The translations under genes and the position numbers were made by a program. Positions 11,449 to 23,246 of a stretch of DNA of 64,000 nucleotides are shown piece after piece; position 1 is the stretch's first letter, and every line of letters begins with the position of its first letter. Where the stretch lies: assembly GCA_037501455.1 (NCBI GenBank), contig CM074860.1, forward strand, positions 49,176,501-49,240,500, read 5' to 3'. This DNA is from Lantana camara. Lineage: Eukaryota > Streptophyta > Magnoliopsida > Lamiales > Verbenaceae. A model generated the notes under the pieces. The model worked only from the letters and a program-made list of their open reading frames with translations, had not been told where the DNA came from and ran no database searches.

Positions 11449-11520
11449 TCGAGTAAATATTGATCGGGTAAAGATTGATCGAGTAAATATTGATTGATCG
11501 AGTAAATATTGATCGAGTAA
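11449..11520 (+). repeat. TGATCGAGTAAATAT minisatellite, B LTR 1
   Basis: Units of about 16 bp (ATCGAGTAAATATTG with variants). LTR 1 has about four to five units, LTR 2 about three (18,380-18,436) and LTR 3 about two (25,269-25,306), so the copy number changed after duplication. Confidence 0.7.
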
Positions 11521-12744
11521 TCCCCTTTACAAATGGATAATGATGGATATGGTATGATTCTTATGAATCAAATGTTTTGGCGAGAAAGAAAGAATGATTG
11601 ATTGATTGATTGCACTGATTGGGGCCCAGGGGCTTGGTGTGAGTGGGGACCCGAGGAGGCAAGGGCTGACGGTAAACCCGCACACTAGTCCCACTGTTGA
11701 ACATCGGTACCGGACCTCGTCAGGAGATTGGCGGGGAAAGGGAGCTGAGTGCCATCTGGGGAGTCATGTAACCCCTTTTGGCCAATGATTGGGTGGTCGG
11801 GCCTTGCAAACCCACCACCAACCCGGAGGAAGAAGGCTGGAACTTATTTATGATTGAAAATGATTGATGATTGATTGATTGATTGATAGGCACTGTGCGG
11901 GAAGGCCGGACATCGGATTACCCAAACAATATATTTAGGACATGATATGTTATCTGAGTGTATTATGATATATTGCATGATCACCTATTTAATGTATTAA
12001 TGATATTTGTCGTACACGGTCGGCGTTTGGTTGGAGATTGTGCACGCTCACTCGCCGAGCCTTATTGATTGAATATGATTTACGAACTTATTGAATTTAA
12101 TAGTAATAGTCGTAAAGTCTGAGCATTGCTTACTTAATTTCTAGCCCTTCGAGGGAACTAATTTTAAATAAAACCTTGCTCGGGATTTATGACTTGCATG
12201 TGCATGTTTCTCTATATATGTATAGCTCCTGCTCACTCAGTCTTCTAGAGACTGACCCCTCTTTCCCACCTTTCAGTTGCTTGCAGGTTTTGCTAGGCGG
12301 AAGTCAAGTTTTAATCTTTTCTTCAAGTCACACTTGTACACTCGAGTCGCATTTCATATTGTTATGTTTTAATTATAGTTCTGTTATGTATTGGGCCTGT
12401 GTGCCAATTATGATTATTGTTGGATATTGAATTCGGGACAGGTTGCATGCCTAGTTGAACCCGTTGTTAGTTTGCTTGCTGGATTTAAATTATGTGTTGG
12501 GAATTGTTGGGCGTGTAACTATTGTTGAAGATTTTGAATTATACGTTATTGCTTCCGCTTTACATTCTATGTATTCTTGATTTATTTGGTACAGGGTTAG
12601 ATTCCGCCTAGCTAGGATAATTTTTATTTTGGTCTCCCGTTCGCTATGAGTCCGGTTTATGCTTGGATTATCCATTTCACGTGTGGACTAGACTTGTAGT
12701 GCGGGGGATGTGGCGCTTGTCGTCCCGGGCGCTACATCCTTAAG

Positions 12745-12773
12745 TGGTATCAGAGCCCGGTTGCAAAACCGGG
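12745..12773 (+). promoter_or_regulatory. Primer-binding site and GCAA hairpin, B unit 1
   Basis: TGGTATCAGAGC (12,745-12,756) is the standard tRNA-iMet primer site. It overlaps by one base a perfect hairpin CCCGGTT-GCAA-AACCGGG (12,756-12,773). Confidence 0.85.
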
Positions 12774-14338
12774 GGTTCCTTGTGTCGTGTCATGTCAAGT
12801 ATAGGTCGAACGACTTAGGAACAATGTGTCAACGTGTGCACCGCATTGATCACGAGCTTTATTATTGAAATTTGACATGGAAGATACATTATTAAATGTG
12901 TTTAACTTAAATTTTGTTAATTTACGTGTGGCATTTTGCATTAATGCGTGCTTTTGATGCTAATTATGTGCCATATACATTATGAACCGGCATGCATTAT
13001 ATTTGAGTTGAGTTGTGAATTGTAGGATGTCACTATAATATCAAACCACGGCCATTCCCTACGATTACAACCACTTAGCATAAGTTCCTCCTTCAAGTGT
13101 GGGCGATTTGAAGAAGAGCCTATGAATTTAACAAGGCTTTGGGTTATTTGGTGATTTTTACGACTGGGGCATAGGTTGTGAGTTCGAGTTCAAGAAGGAA
13201 TTAAAGTTTAGGGTGAAAATTGGAGTGGAGGAAGCAATAGTACAAGAGTGTGATGTTTATATCCACGAAATAAACACATACCTCTCTATACCGTGGAAGG
13301 GAGTTGATCAACTGGGCGTGCGATTCGTTTTATTTAAGAAGGAGGCAAAAGGAAATTTGAAGGTACTAAAGGCTCAACATTCAGGTTTAGAAGACTAAAG
13401 AAGAAAACCTTTAGTTAAAAGAAATGATCCGAATTGAAGCTAAGGACCCAGGAGCTTAATTATGGAAAAAGGAAAATTTACAATTTTCAAATAAGAAGTA
13501 AGTTGGAGAAAAGAAACATGTCGAGATACTTCAGGTTTTTGAATGAGACTAGTGTTAGTTGGAAGAGAACTAAAAACCGTTCCACTCTCGGAATTTTAAA
13601 GAGGACGCCCAAGATATTTTACTTAACTATTAAATTCATTAAATTTGGCTCGGAATGGAGAAATTTTGCAAAGTTGTAAAGTTGCTCGACTGTGGAAAAT
13701 CTTCAAGGTTAGAGCGAGGCGAATCGGCAAATCAGCACTTCTGAATAAATCAAGTTTCAGAAGCCGAGTTCGAGAAGAAGCAAGATTTGAAAAGAGTTAA
13801 AGAAAATCGATCCAACATCGTGAATGCAAACCTAGGGGAGATAACAATGATAACGGTTTTATCTTTAGCCGGATTGGAGTTTAACTTTCAGATCTAAGAT
13901 GAATTATCGTATTGTGAGATTGAATTGGAAGATATGGAATAGAAAATGGAAACGATCAAGAAAGGCAAAGAGCTTTTGTAGGAAATGGTGAAGTCAAATT
14001 TAAGCAATTGGAGGACGAGTTCATTTCACCAATTTGAACTCATAAATACAAGTCAAGGGAACGTTGATCAAGGTCATAATCAAGGTGAAGGTTCAGACAA
14101 TTTTTGGGAATCGACACTTGGGAAAAGTCAAGATACCGTTTCCACGGTTGTAGAAGACTTTGGTTTAAAGAAATTGTAATCTCGGGCGGTGGAGACACAT
14201 AAATTGATACAAGGAAAACTTATAAAGATTTCAAAGACCGTGGGAAAAATGAGAGGTGATCAACAAGCTCAAATCAAATCCGTAATTAAGGAGATGGAGA
14301 ACAAACTTCCGAGCTAAAGCATACCACCACCGTGACAG

Positions 14339-14515
14339 GTTTAATATATTCATGGCACGTGCATCATGCATTGCTTTAAATTATTTAATTTCCTTTATCT
14401 ATATGTGCTTGCATTCTTAATTGATTTAATTTCTTCAGTATGTATCATCTGTAATTGCTTGCTACGTACACCGGCATCTTAATCCCACATGCATGCTTTA
14501 GTGTTTAATTGATAG
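14339..14515 (+). other. Intron-like block, B unit 1 (177 nt)
   Basis: GTGACAG|GTTTAA donor, CATGGCACGTGCATCATGCA motif, AT-rich body and TTAATTGATAG acceptor, matching the blocks in A and next to gag on the left. Confidence 0.42.
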
Positions 14516-14830
14516 GGAATTTTCCCCACTTCGTATCGAGTGTGACTCCAACCGGGTCTTACTTGAATCAAGTAAAGAAGAAGAAAATAATTGAATTGCA
14601 AAGTGTGGATCAAAAGGGAAAGAACAATTAAGAGGTCGAGAGAAGTAGCCGGGAATTGGAATTGAAGGAATGGTCACTACTCCTACTAGTCGCTTCAAAG
14701 TAAACGTGAGGAAAAGTTACGAATAGTTTATGAGATTGAAACCGTTTATATCGAGGAAGCTAAATTGAAGAGGTCGAGAATCTTTGATCCGAGAGGCGGT
14801 AGAACGAGTTCAAAAAGTAGAATTGAAATT

Positions 14831-14844
14831 CTTAAGGGAGAGAG
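14831..14844 (+). other. Internal polypurine tract, B unit 1
   Basis: CTTAAGGGAGAGAG lies 1.46 kb before the 3' polypurine tract and is followed by a conserved GCCGATCCGGAAG block shared with the minus-strand fragments at 1,003 and 54,234. Confidence 0.4.
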
Positions 14845-16007
14845 CCGATCCGGAAGATGATTTAAATCCACGGTTATGCTCGAACAGGTCACTTCAAAAA
14901 GGAACAACGAAAATGCAAGAATCCACAAGTAACGGGAGTCTACAAAGGCCATAGGAGATGAAATGGAAGGTCTAGCATCCAATGGAATTTCAAGACCAAG
15001 GTGAATGAAGTCTCGAAAATGGTATTGGAAGAGACAAGTGCTCCAAGAGATGAAGATGTGAAGTCAAGGAATGCTTGGAAAATTGAAATGTTAAGATAGG
15101 TTAAAAGAGTGATCGTTGATAACTTCAGTTGAAGAATCAACCTTATTGATTTCTTGCTATGAGACTTACAAGTTAAATTTTCCAAGATTAAAAGGATCGT
15201 AGATGGTATAACATGTCTTCAGCTTGGAAGCATGGGACTGTGAAGGAATTTCAAGAATTGGCAAGGAAAATATTGGGTAAAAGGAAAGCCAATCGGATCA
15301 TCATATTCCGTAATAGATGAAGTTAGAATCAACTCAAGTGTCGAAAATAAAAGTTAATTTGGAAGAGGAATACTTAGAAGGAAAACACATAACATGAAAC
15401 GATGGGCTACCATTTAGTCGGGCATTTTCCATTATTAACCGGGGAAGTTATTAGGATTGGAGAATGGAAATTAAGCTACTAAAGATTAGCTCAAGTATTC
15501 AAGTTGGAGGTTAGAACTTAAGTAATTAAAGGCTACCTTGAACAACTAAGAAGGTCGAATACTAATCGAGGTGGACAACGAGCTAATTGGGTTAAGATCA
15601 AGTGCACACTAAAAATTAGAGCTTCGGACTATAGTGTTTGGAGAAGATAAGAGAAAAGATTATGTGATGAAGATCGGGTGGTTATTTAAGGATTGAATAC
15701 ATCGGAGATGGCAATGCCTGACACTATGGAAGGAATCAAGTATTGAACCGGATCATTACAATATAAGATTCTTGAGCATCGGTGAACGGTACATCTAGCA
15801 TCCATGGCATATACATACATGCAACTTTAGTTTGAATAATTTTATGATGCTAAGTGCTTGGATTATTTGTTGTATTAGCTATTTTTGTATAATTAATTCT
15901 CGATGTATTTAATATCTCCTACTTGTTTTTTTTTTATGTGGTATATGTGCTTGTTCGTTTATTCTTTTTCTTGGGTTGACTATGTTGTTGTTGTTGCTGT
16001 TGTTGTT

Positions 16008-16084
16008 GAGAGACGGGGTTCTCTCGTTCTTGCTTGCGAGAGACGGGGTTCTCTCCTTGTTGCTCGAAAGACGGGGTGCTTTCG
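16008..16084 (+). repeat. Hairpin minisatellite, B unit 1 (3 units)
   Basis: Three units of GAGAGACGGGGTTCTCTC plus spacer. The otherwise near-identical second unit has four. Confidence 0.8.
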
Positions 16085-16290
16085 TTACTTGCTACTTGCT
16101 AGACTTTCGAGTACTTAGGCTTTGGTGAGTTAAGGGTCGTGATTTAATAGCAAGTGAAGACCCCTTGTTGCTTGAAGACCTTTTCCGAACTAATTCCTGG
16201 CGGGGAGTTGCTAACCCGCGTGGGATGAAAATGGGAAAGTTTACGCAGAGTTCAGAATTCGAGGCAATGGACCTGGGGACCAGGTCCTCT

Positions 16291-16304
16291 TAAGGGGGAG
16301 TGGT
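16291..16304 (+). promoter_or_regulatory. Polypurine tract before B LTR 2
   Basis: TAAGGGGGAGTGGT directly abuts the TGTAAC start of LTR 2; the expected plus-strand primer. The copy before LTR 3 (23,233-23,246) reads TAAGGGGGAGAGGT. Confidence 0.8.
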
Positions 16305-19300
16305 TGTAACGCCCCGACTTTTTGGCCGTACAGGTATGACGTCACGAGTGGGTTTAGACCGAGAGTTATGTGGCTTTATGTGCTTTAATTACTAAGTGAT
16401 TATTTAATTTAATAATTTCTTGAACTAATTGATATTATGTGACCTATATGACTTAAGTGTTTAATTTATTAATTTTGTGAACTAATTGCTTTTATTCGAC
16501 TTTTATGACTTAATTGATTTTGTTACTTAACCTCGTTTTAATATGTACACTTGTAAATTGAAAGTTTTATTTCGAATATGTACCTATTTTATCTTATATG
16601 AAATCCTTGGACTCAATCGAATTTTGATTTGGACCCCAATCGTGCTCCTATTAAATTTCGGGACCCTAATTGAACACTTAAATTGTTAAGGGACTTGTTG
16701 GCAATTTTCCTCCCTTTTCTTCCTTGTTGAACGAGATGTATGTATATACATACACCTCCCATTTTCTTCTTCATTTTTCCACACACAAGAGAAAGAGAAA
16801 AACCCTCCATCCCCTCCCTCTCCAATTCGATCCAACCATGAAGCAAGAAGGCAAGATTCCAAGTTCCATTCTTCTCCCTCAAGCTCAAGCTTCAAGCCTA
16901 CCATCTTCTTCCCTCACTTCTCCTATCTATTCCAAGGTATATGTATATATATATGTATATATATAAATGTGGCTTTATGTAATTTGATGAGTTGATTCAT
17001 GATTTGATGAGTAATATGTATGTATATGTTGTATTTGATTGTTGTTATGTGGTTTTGGGTGAATTGGGAGCTTCTTTGACATTCTTGAGCCTTTTTTTCG
17101 AGTTTTGCCCTGTTTCCCGTCGCCAAACGCAGCTGCTGGAATTAGGGGTCGCGCCCGCGACCGTTTTGTGACCATTTTTGGTAGCGGTCGCGACCAATAA
17201 TTCGAGACTTGGCCAATTTTCGGTCGCGGCCGCGACTGATTTTCAGTACAATTTTGTGACGGCCGCGAATCCCTCGTCCGAACTCGGAATGACCTGATTT
17301 TTGAAGCCACGGAAACCTCTTGAAGTGTAGAATATTCTCCAATTGGAATCACTTCAATATCATTTATCATTTGTGAGATATGATCAATTCGTTTTGGTGT
17401 CGCCACTTTACCGGAAAACTGCTTTCACCCAACTTCGGACCTACGCCATTTTCAACTCGTTTTGAACCATTATTCGTGCCATATATCATTGCAAAGATCC
17501 ATGTGTCTAGTTTTATATCCCACAAGCAAAACTTAATTCCAATATCTACAACTCAAGATATTTCCATTTTCCTACAGCTTGTTCATTCCCGAATTTGTCA
17601 ACTTTTGCTAAATCTTACCAAAACTCTTTTTCTTGTGTTCCTTTCACCCTCTTGGCTCCCATATATTAACTATATAACTTTTATGCTTGATTAATTGAGA
17701 ATATATGATATAATTTTATATTATTATGGATTTTATGCTATCAATTTAATGTGTGAACGTTTAAGTGCTTTAATATGATCTCCTTTGCAATTATTGTTTC
17801 CTTTATGAACTTAATGGATTCCTTTCACCTTAAAATGATTCTTAAATATGGTTAATATGTATTATAAAGTCTTATGAATATGTTGTATTATGGGGATGAC
17901 TCTTGCTATGGAAAATTGATAAGGACATGAGTTATACGTACATGATTGCAATTCTTAATCGCATTCTCTATGTGCTCAATAGCTTCTAATTGATTTATAT
18001 GCATTGTTAATATGTATTGTCTTGTATTATGAATTGAATGATTGATCATGTATGCACCACTCCATAACATTTTAGGATTTATTTTCTATTATATCATCTC
18101 ATAACATATCATACCAATTCATGAGGATTGCCGTGCGTCTATGTGGTTTCATATTGAGTCAATTCTCACGAGTACACATTGTTCCTTCTCTTGTACAGTT
18201 GGTTTCCAGGGTGGAGAGTTCCAAGTTGAATAGGCACCCGTATTGCTCTTGTTTCTTGTCTCGTGGTATTCCAGGTGAGGGTGTTTTCGTTCTAGTTACA
18301 TATCAAACCCTACAACCCTTATGTGAAAAGCTTTGGCCAAAACCTTATGATTATATTTATGTTACTTTTAAAGTAAAGTTAACGAGTAAATATTGATCGA
18401 GTAAAGATTGATCGAGTAAATATTGATCGAGTAATCCCCTTTACAAATGGATAATGATGGATATGGTATGATTCTTATGAATCAAATGTTTTGGCGAGAA
18501 AGAAAGAATGATTGATTGATTGATTGCACTGATTGGGGCCCAGGGGCTTGGTGTGAGTGGGGACCCGAGGAGGCAAGGGCTGACGGTAAACCCGCACACT
18601 AGTCCCACTGTTGAACATCGGTACCGGACCTCGTCAGGAGATTGGCGGGGAAAGGGAGCTGAGTGCCATCTGGGGAGTCATGTAACCCCTTTTGGCCAAT
18701 GATTGGGTGGTCGGGCCTTGCAAACCCACCACCAACCCGGAGGAAGAAGGTTGGAACTTATTTATGATTGATGATTGATTGATTGATTAATTATTGATTG
18801 ATAGGCACTGTGCGGGAAGGCCGGACATCGGATTGCCCAAACAATATATTTAGGACATGATATGTTATCTGAGTGTATTATGATATATTGCATGATCACC
18901 TATATAATGTATTAATGATATTTGTCGTACACAGTCGGCGTTTGGTTGGAGATTGTGCACGCTCACTCGTCGAGCCTTATTGATTGAATATGATTTACGA
19001 ACTTATTGAATTTAATAGGAATAGTCATAAAGTCTGAGCATTGCTTACTTAATTTCTAGCCCTTCGAGGGAACTAATTTTAAATAAAACCTTGCTCGGGA
19101 TTTATGACTTGCATGTGCATGTTTCTCTATATATGTATAGCTCCTGCTCACTCAGTCTTCTAGAGACTGACCCCTCTTTCCCACCTTTCAGTTGCTTGCA
19201 GGTTTTGCTAGGCGGAAGTCAAGTTTTAATCTTTTCTTCAAGTCACACTTATACACTCGAGTCGCATTTCATATTGTTATGTTTTAATTATAGTTCCGTT

Positions 19301-19651
19301 ATGTATTGGGCCTGTGTGCCAATTATGATTATTGTTGGATATTGAATTCGGGACAGGTTGCATGCCTAGTTGAACCCGTTGTTAGTTTGCTTGGTGGATT
19401 TAAATTATGTATTGGGAATTGTTGGGCGTGTAACTATTGTTGAAGATTTTGAATTATACGTTATTGCTTCCGCTTTACATTCTATGTATTCTTGATTTAT
19501 TTGGTACAGGGTTAGATTCCGCCTAGCTAGGATAATTTTTATTTTGGTCTCCCGTTCGCTATGAGTCCGGTTTATGCTTGGATTATCCATTTCACGTGTG
19601 GACTAGACTTGTAGTGCGGGGGATGTGGGGCCTGTCGTCCCGGGCGCTACA
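16305..19651 (+). mobile_element. Element B, LTR 2 (shared by both units)
   Basis: It acts as 3' LTR of unit 1 and 5' LTR of unit 2. Over the 120 bp around the inverted-repeat array I see no difference from LTR 1, against about seven from LTR 3. It has a slightly expanded TA repeat after the donor-like site (16,940-16,965). The array is at 17,147-17,271. Confidence 0.88.
17147..17271 (+). repeat. Four-unit inverted-repeat array, B LTR 2
   Basis: Same four GGTCGCG-NN-CGCGACC type units and spacing as LTR 1. Confidence 0.85.
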
Positions 19652-19659
19652 TCCTTAAG

Positions 19660-19688
19660 TGGTATCAGAGCCCGGTTGCAAAAACGGG
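19660..19688 (+). promoter_or_regulatory. Primer-binding site and hairpin, B unit 2
   Basis: Intact TGGTATCAGAGC (19,660-19,671). The following hairpin has one mismatched pair because C is replaced by A in the right arm. Confidence 0.8.
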
Positions 19689-21253
19689 GGTTCCTTGTGT
19701 CGTGTCATGTCAAGTATAGGTCGAACGGCTTAGGAACAATGTGTCAACGTGTGCACCGCATTGATCATGAGCTTTATTATTGAAATTTGACATGGAAGAT
19801 ACATTATTAAATGTGTTTAACTTAAATTTTGTTAATTTACGTGTTGCATTTTGCATTAATGCGTGCTTTTGATGCTAATTATGTGCCATATACATTACGA
19901 ACCGGCATGCATTATATTTGAGTTGAGTTGGGAATTGTAGGATGTCACTATAATATCAAACCACGGCCATTCGCTACGATTACAACCACTTAGCGTAAGT
20001 TCCTCCTTCAAGTGTGGGCGATTTGAAGAAGAGCCTATGAATTTAACAAGGCTTTGGGTTATTTGGTGATTTTTACGACTGGGGCATAGGTTGTGAGTTC
20101 GAATTCAAGAAGGAATTAAAGTTTAGGGTGAAAATTGGAGTGGAGGAAGCAATAGTACGAGAGTGTGATGTTTATATCCACGAAATAAACACATACCTCT
20201 CTATACCGTGGACGGGAGTTGATCAACTGGGCGTGCGATTCGTTTTATTTAAGAAGGAGGCAAAAGGAAATTTGAAGGTACTAAAGGCTCAACATTCAGG
20301 TTTAGAAGACTAAAGAAGAAAACCTTTAGTTAAAAGAAATGATCCGAATTGAAGCTAAGGACCGAGGAGCTTAATTATGGAAAAGGGAAAATTTACAATT
20401 TTCAAATAAGAAGTAAGTTAGAGAAAAGAAACATGTCGAGATACTTCAGGTTTTTGAATGAGACTAGTGTTAGTTGGAAGAGAACTAAAAACCGTTCCAC
20501 TCTCGGAATTTTAAAGAGGACGCCCAAGATATTTTACTTAACTATTAAATTCATTAAATTTGGCTCGGAATGGAGAAATTTTGCAAAGTTGTAAAGTTGC
20601 TCGACTCTGGAAAATCTTCAAGGTTAGAGCGAGGCGAATCGGCAAATCAGAACTTCTAAATAAATCAAGTTTCGGAAGCCGAGTTGGAGAAGAAGCAAGA
20701 TTTGAAAAGAGTTAAAGAAAATCGATCCAACATGGTGAATGCAAACCTAGGGGAGGCAACAATGATAACGGTTTTATCTTTAGCCGGATTGGAGTTTAAC
20801 TTTCAGATCTAAGATGAATTATCGTATTGTGAGATTGAATTGGAAGATATGGAATAGAAAATGGAAACGATCAAGAAAGACAAAGAGCTTTTGTAGGAAA
20901 TGGTGAAGTCAAATTTAAGCAATTGGAGGACGAGTTCATTTCACCAATTTGAACTCATAAATATAAGTCAAGGGAACGTTGATCAAGGTCATAATCAAGG
21001 TGAAGGTTCAGACAGTTTTTGGGAATCGACACTAGGGAAAAGTCAAGATACCGTTTCCACGGTTGTAGAAGACTTTGGTTTAAAGAAATTGTAATCTCGG
21101 GCGGTGGAGACACATAAATTGATACAAGGAAAACTTATAAAGATTTCAAAGACCGTGGGAAAAATGAGAGGTGATCAACAAGCTCAAATCAAATCCGTAA
21201 TTAAGGAGATGGAGAACAAACTTCCGATCTAAAGCATACCACCACCGTGACAG

Positions 21254-21430
21254 GTTTAATATATTCATGGCACATGCATCATGCATTGCTTTAAATTATT
21301 TAATTTCCTTTATCTATATGTGCTTGCATCCTTAATTGATTTAATTTCTTCATTATGTATCATCTGTAATTGCTTGCTACGTACACCGGCATCTTAATCC
21401 CACATGCATGCTTTAGTGTTTAATTGATAG
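21254..21430 (+). other. Intron-like block, B unit 2 (177 nt)
   Basis: Same boundaries as in unit 1; the motif reads CATGGCACATGCATCATGCA. Confidence 0.42.
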
Positions 21431-22921
21431 GGAATTTTCCCCACTTCGTATCGAGTGTGACTCCAACCGGGTCTTACTTGAATCAAGTAAAGAAGAAGAA
21501 AATAATTGAATTGCAAAGTGTGGATCAAAAGGGAAAGAACAATTAAGAGGTCGAGAGAAGTAGCCGGGAATTGGAATTGAAGGAATGGTCACTACTCCTA
21601 CCAGTCGCTTCAAAGTAAACGTGAGGAAAAGTTACGAATAGTTTATGAGATTGAAACCGTTTATATCGAGGAAGCTAAATTGAAGAGGTCGAGAATCTTT
21701 GATCCGAGAGGCGGTAGAACGAGTTCAAAAAGTAGAATTGAAATTCTTAAGGGAGAGAGCCGATCCGGAAGATGATTTAAATCCACGGTTATGCTCGAAC
21801 AGGTCACTTCAAAAAGGAACAACGAAAATGCAAGAATCCACAAGTAACGGGAGTCTACAAAGGCCATAGGAGATGAAATGGAAGGTCTAGCATCCAATGG
21901 AATTTCAAGACCAAGGTGAATGAAGTCTCGAAAATGGTATTGGAAGAGACAAGTGCTCCAAGAGATGAAGATGTGAAGTCAAGGAATGCTTGGAAAATTG
22001 AAATGTTAAGATAGGTTAAAAGAGTGATCGTTGATAACTTCAGTTGAAGAATCAACCTTATTGATTTCTTGCTATGAGACTTACAAGTTAAATTTTCCAA
22101 GATTAAAAGGATCGTAGATGGTATAACATGTCTTCAGCTTGGAAGCATGGGACTGTGAAGGAATTTCAAGAATTGGCAAGGAAAATATTGGGTAAAAGGA
22201 AAGCCAATCGGATCATCATATTCCGTAATAGATGAAGTTAGAATCAACTCAAGTGTCGAAAATAAAAGTTAATTTGGAAGAGGAATACTTAGAAGGAAAA
22301 CACATAACATGAAACGATGGGCTACCATTTAGTCGGGCATTTTCGATGATTAACCGAGGAAGTTATTAGGATTGGAGAATGGAAATTAAGCTACTAAAGA
22401 TTAGCTCAAGTATTCAAGTTGGAGGTTAGAACTTAAGTAATTAAAGGCTACCTTGAACAACTAAGAAGGTCGAATACTAATCGAGGTGGACAACGAGCTA
22501 ATTGGGTTAAGATCAAGTGCACACTAAAAATTAGAGCTTCGGACTATAGTGTTTGGAGAAGATAAGAGAAAAGATTATGTGATGAAGATCGGGTGGTTAT
22601 TTAAGGATTGAATACATCGGAGATGGCAATGCCTGACACTATGGAAGGAATCAAGTATTGAACCGGATCATTACAATATAAGATTCTTGAGCATCGGTGA
22701 ACGGTACATCTAGCATCCATGGCATATACATACATGCAACTTTAGTTTGAATAATTTTATGATGCTAAGTGCTTGGATTATTTGTTGTATTAGCTATTTT
22801 TGTATAATTAATTCTCGATGTATTTAATATCTCCTACTTGTTTTTTTTTATGTGGTATATGTGCTTGTTCGTTTATTCTTTTTCTTGGGTTGACTATGTT
22901 GTTGTTGTTGCTGTTGTTGTT

Positions 22922-23026
22922 GAGAGACGGGGTTCTCTCGTTGTTGTTTGAGGGACGGGGTTCTCTCGTTGTTGCTTGCGAGAGACGGGGTTCTCTCCTT
23001 GTTGCTCGAAAGACGTGGTTCTTTCG
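22922..23026 (+). repeat. Hairpin minisatellite, B unit 2 (4 units)
   Basis: Four units of about 28-30 bp around GAGAGACGGGGTTCTCTC; the second unit reads GAGGGACGGGGTTCTCTC. One unit more than B unit 1. Confidence 0.8.
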
Positions 23027-23246
23027 TTACTTGCTACTTGCTAGACTTTCGAGTACTTAGGCTTTGGTGAGTTAAGGGTCGTGATTTAATAGCAAGTGAA
23101 GACCCCTTGTTGCTTGAAGACCTTTTCCGAACTAATTCCTGACGGGGAGTTGCTAACCCGCGTGGGATGAAAACGGGAAAGTTTACTCAGAGTTCAGAAT
23201 TCGAGGCAATGGACCTGGGGACCAGGTCCTCTTAAGGGGGAGAGGT

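Larger units (their letters stand above)
9384..12736 (+). mobile_element. Element B, LTR 1
   Basis: TGTAACGCCCCG...GGGCGCTACA, with TG/CA termini. In order it contains a TATA-like box (9,822-9,827), a pyrimidine-rich leader, a CCAAG|GTATAT donor-like site (10,016/10,017), the four-unit inverted-repeat array, a TGATCGAGTAAATAT minisatellite (11,449-11,520), TGAT microsatellites (11,595-11,612 and 11,866-11,888), and acceptor-like sites near 12,286 and 12,595. Repeated small frames on either strand recur only because the LTR is repeated; they show no protein similarity. Confidence 0.88.
12737..16304 (+). mobile_element. Element B internal domain, unit 1
   Basis: 3.57 kb without recognisable retrotransposon proteins; frames do not exceed about 90 codons. 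Features in order: primer site and hairpin (12,745-12,773), AG-rich sequence, intron-like block (14,339-14,515), internal polypurine tract (14,831-14,844), a second donor-like site with a CATGGCATATACATAC motif (15,789), the hairpin minisatellite and the terminal polypurine tract. Size and lack of coding fit LARDs. Confidence 0.8.
19652..23246 (+). mobile_element. Element B internal domain, unit 2
   Basis: Near-identical to unit 1 throughout. Differences include one change in the hairpin after the primer site (AAACGGG for AACCGGG) and one extra hairpin-minisatellite unit. No proteins recognisable. The internal polypurine tract recurs near 21,746-21,759. Confidence 0.8.

Noticed and set aside
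12745..12756. tRNA-like sequence at the primer-binding site
   Set aside because: Only 12 bases complementary to the 3' end of tRNA-iMet; no cloverleaf around it.
13213..14179. Frames of 61-81 codons repeated in both B internal domains
   Set aside because: They recur because the domain is duplicated; they are short, in different frames, absent from element A and without recognisable retroelement motifs.
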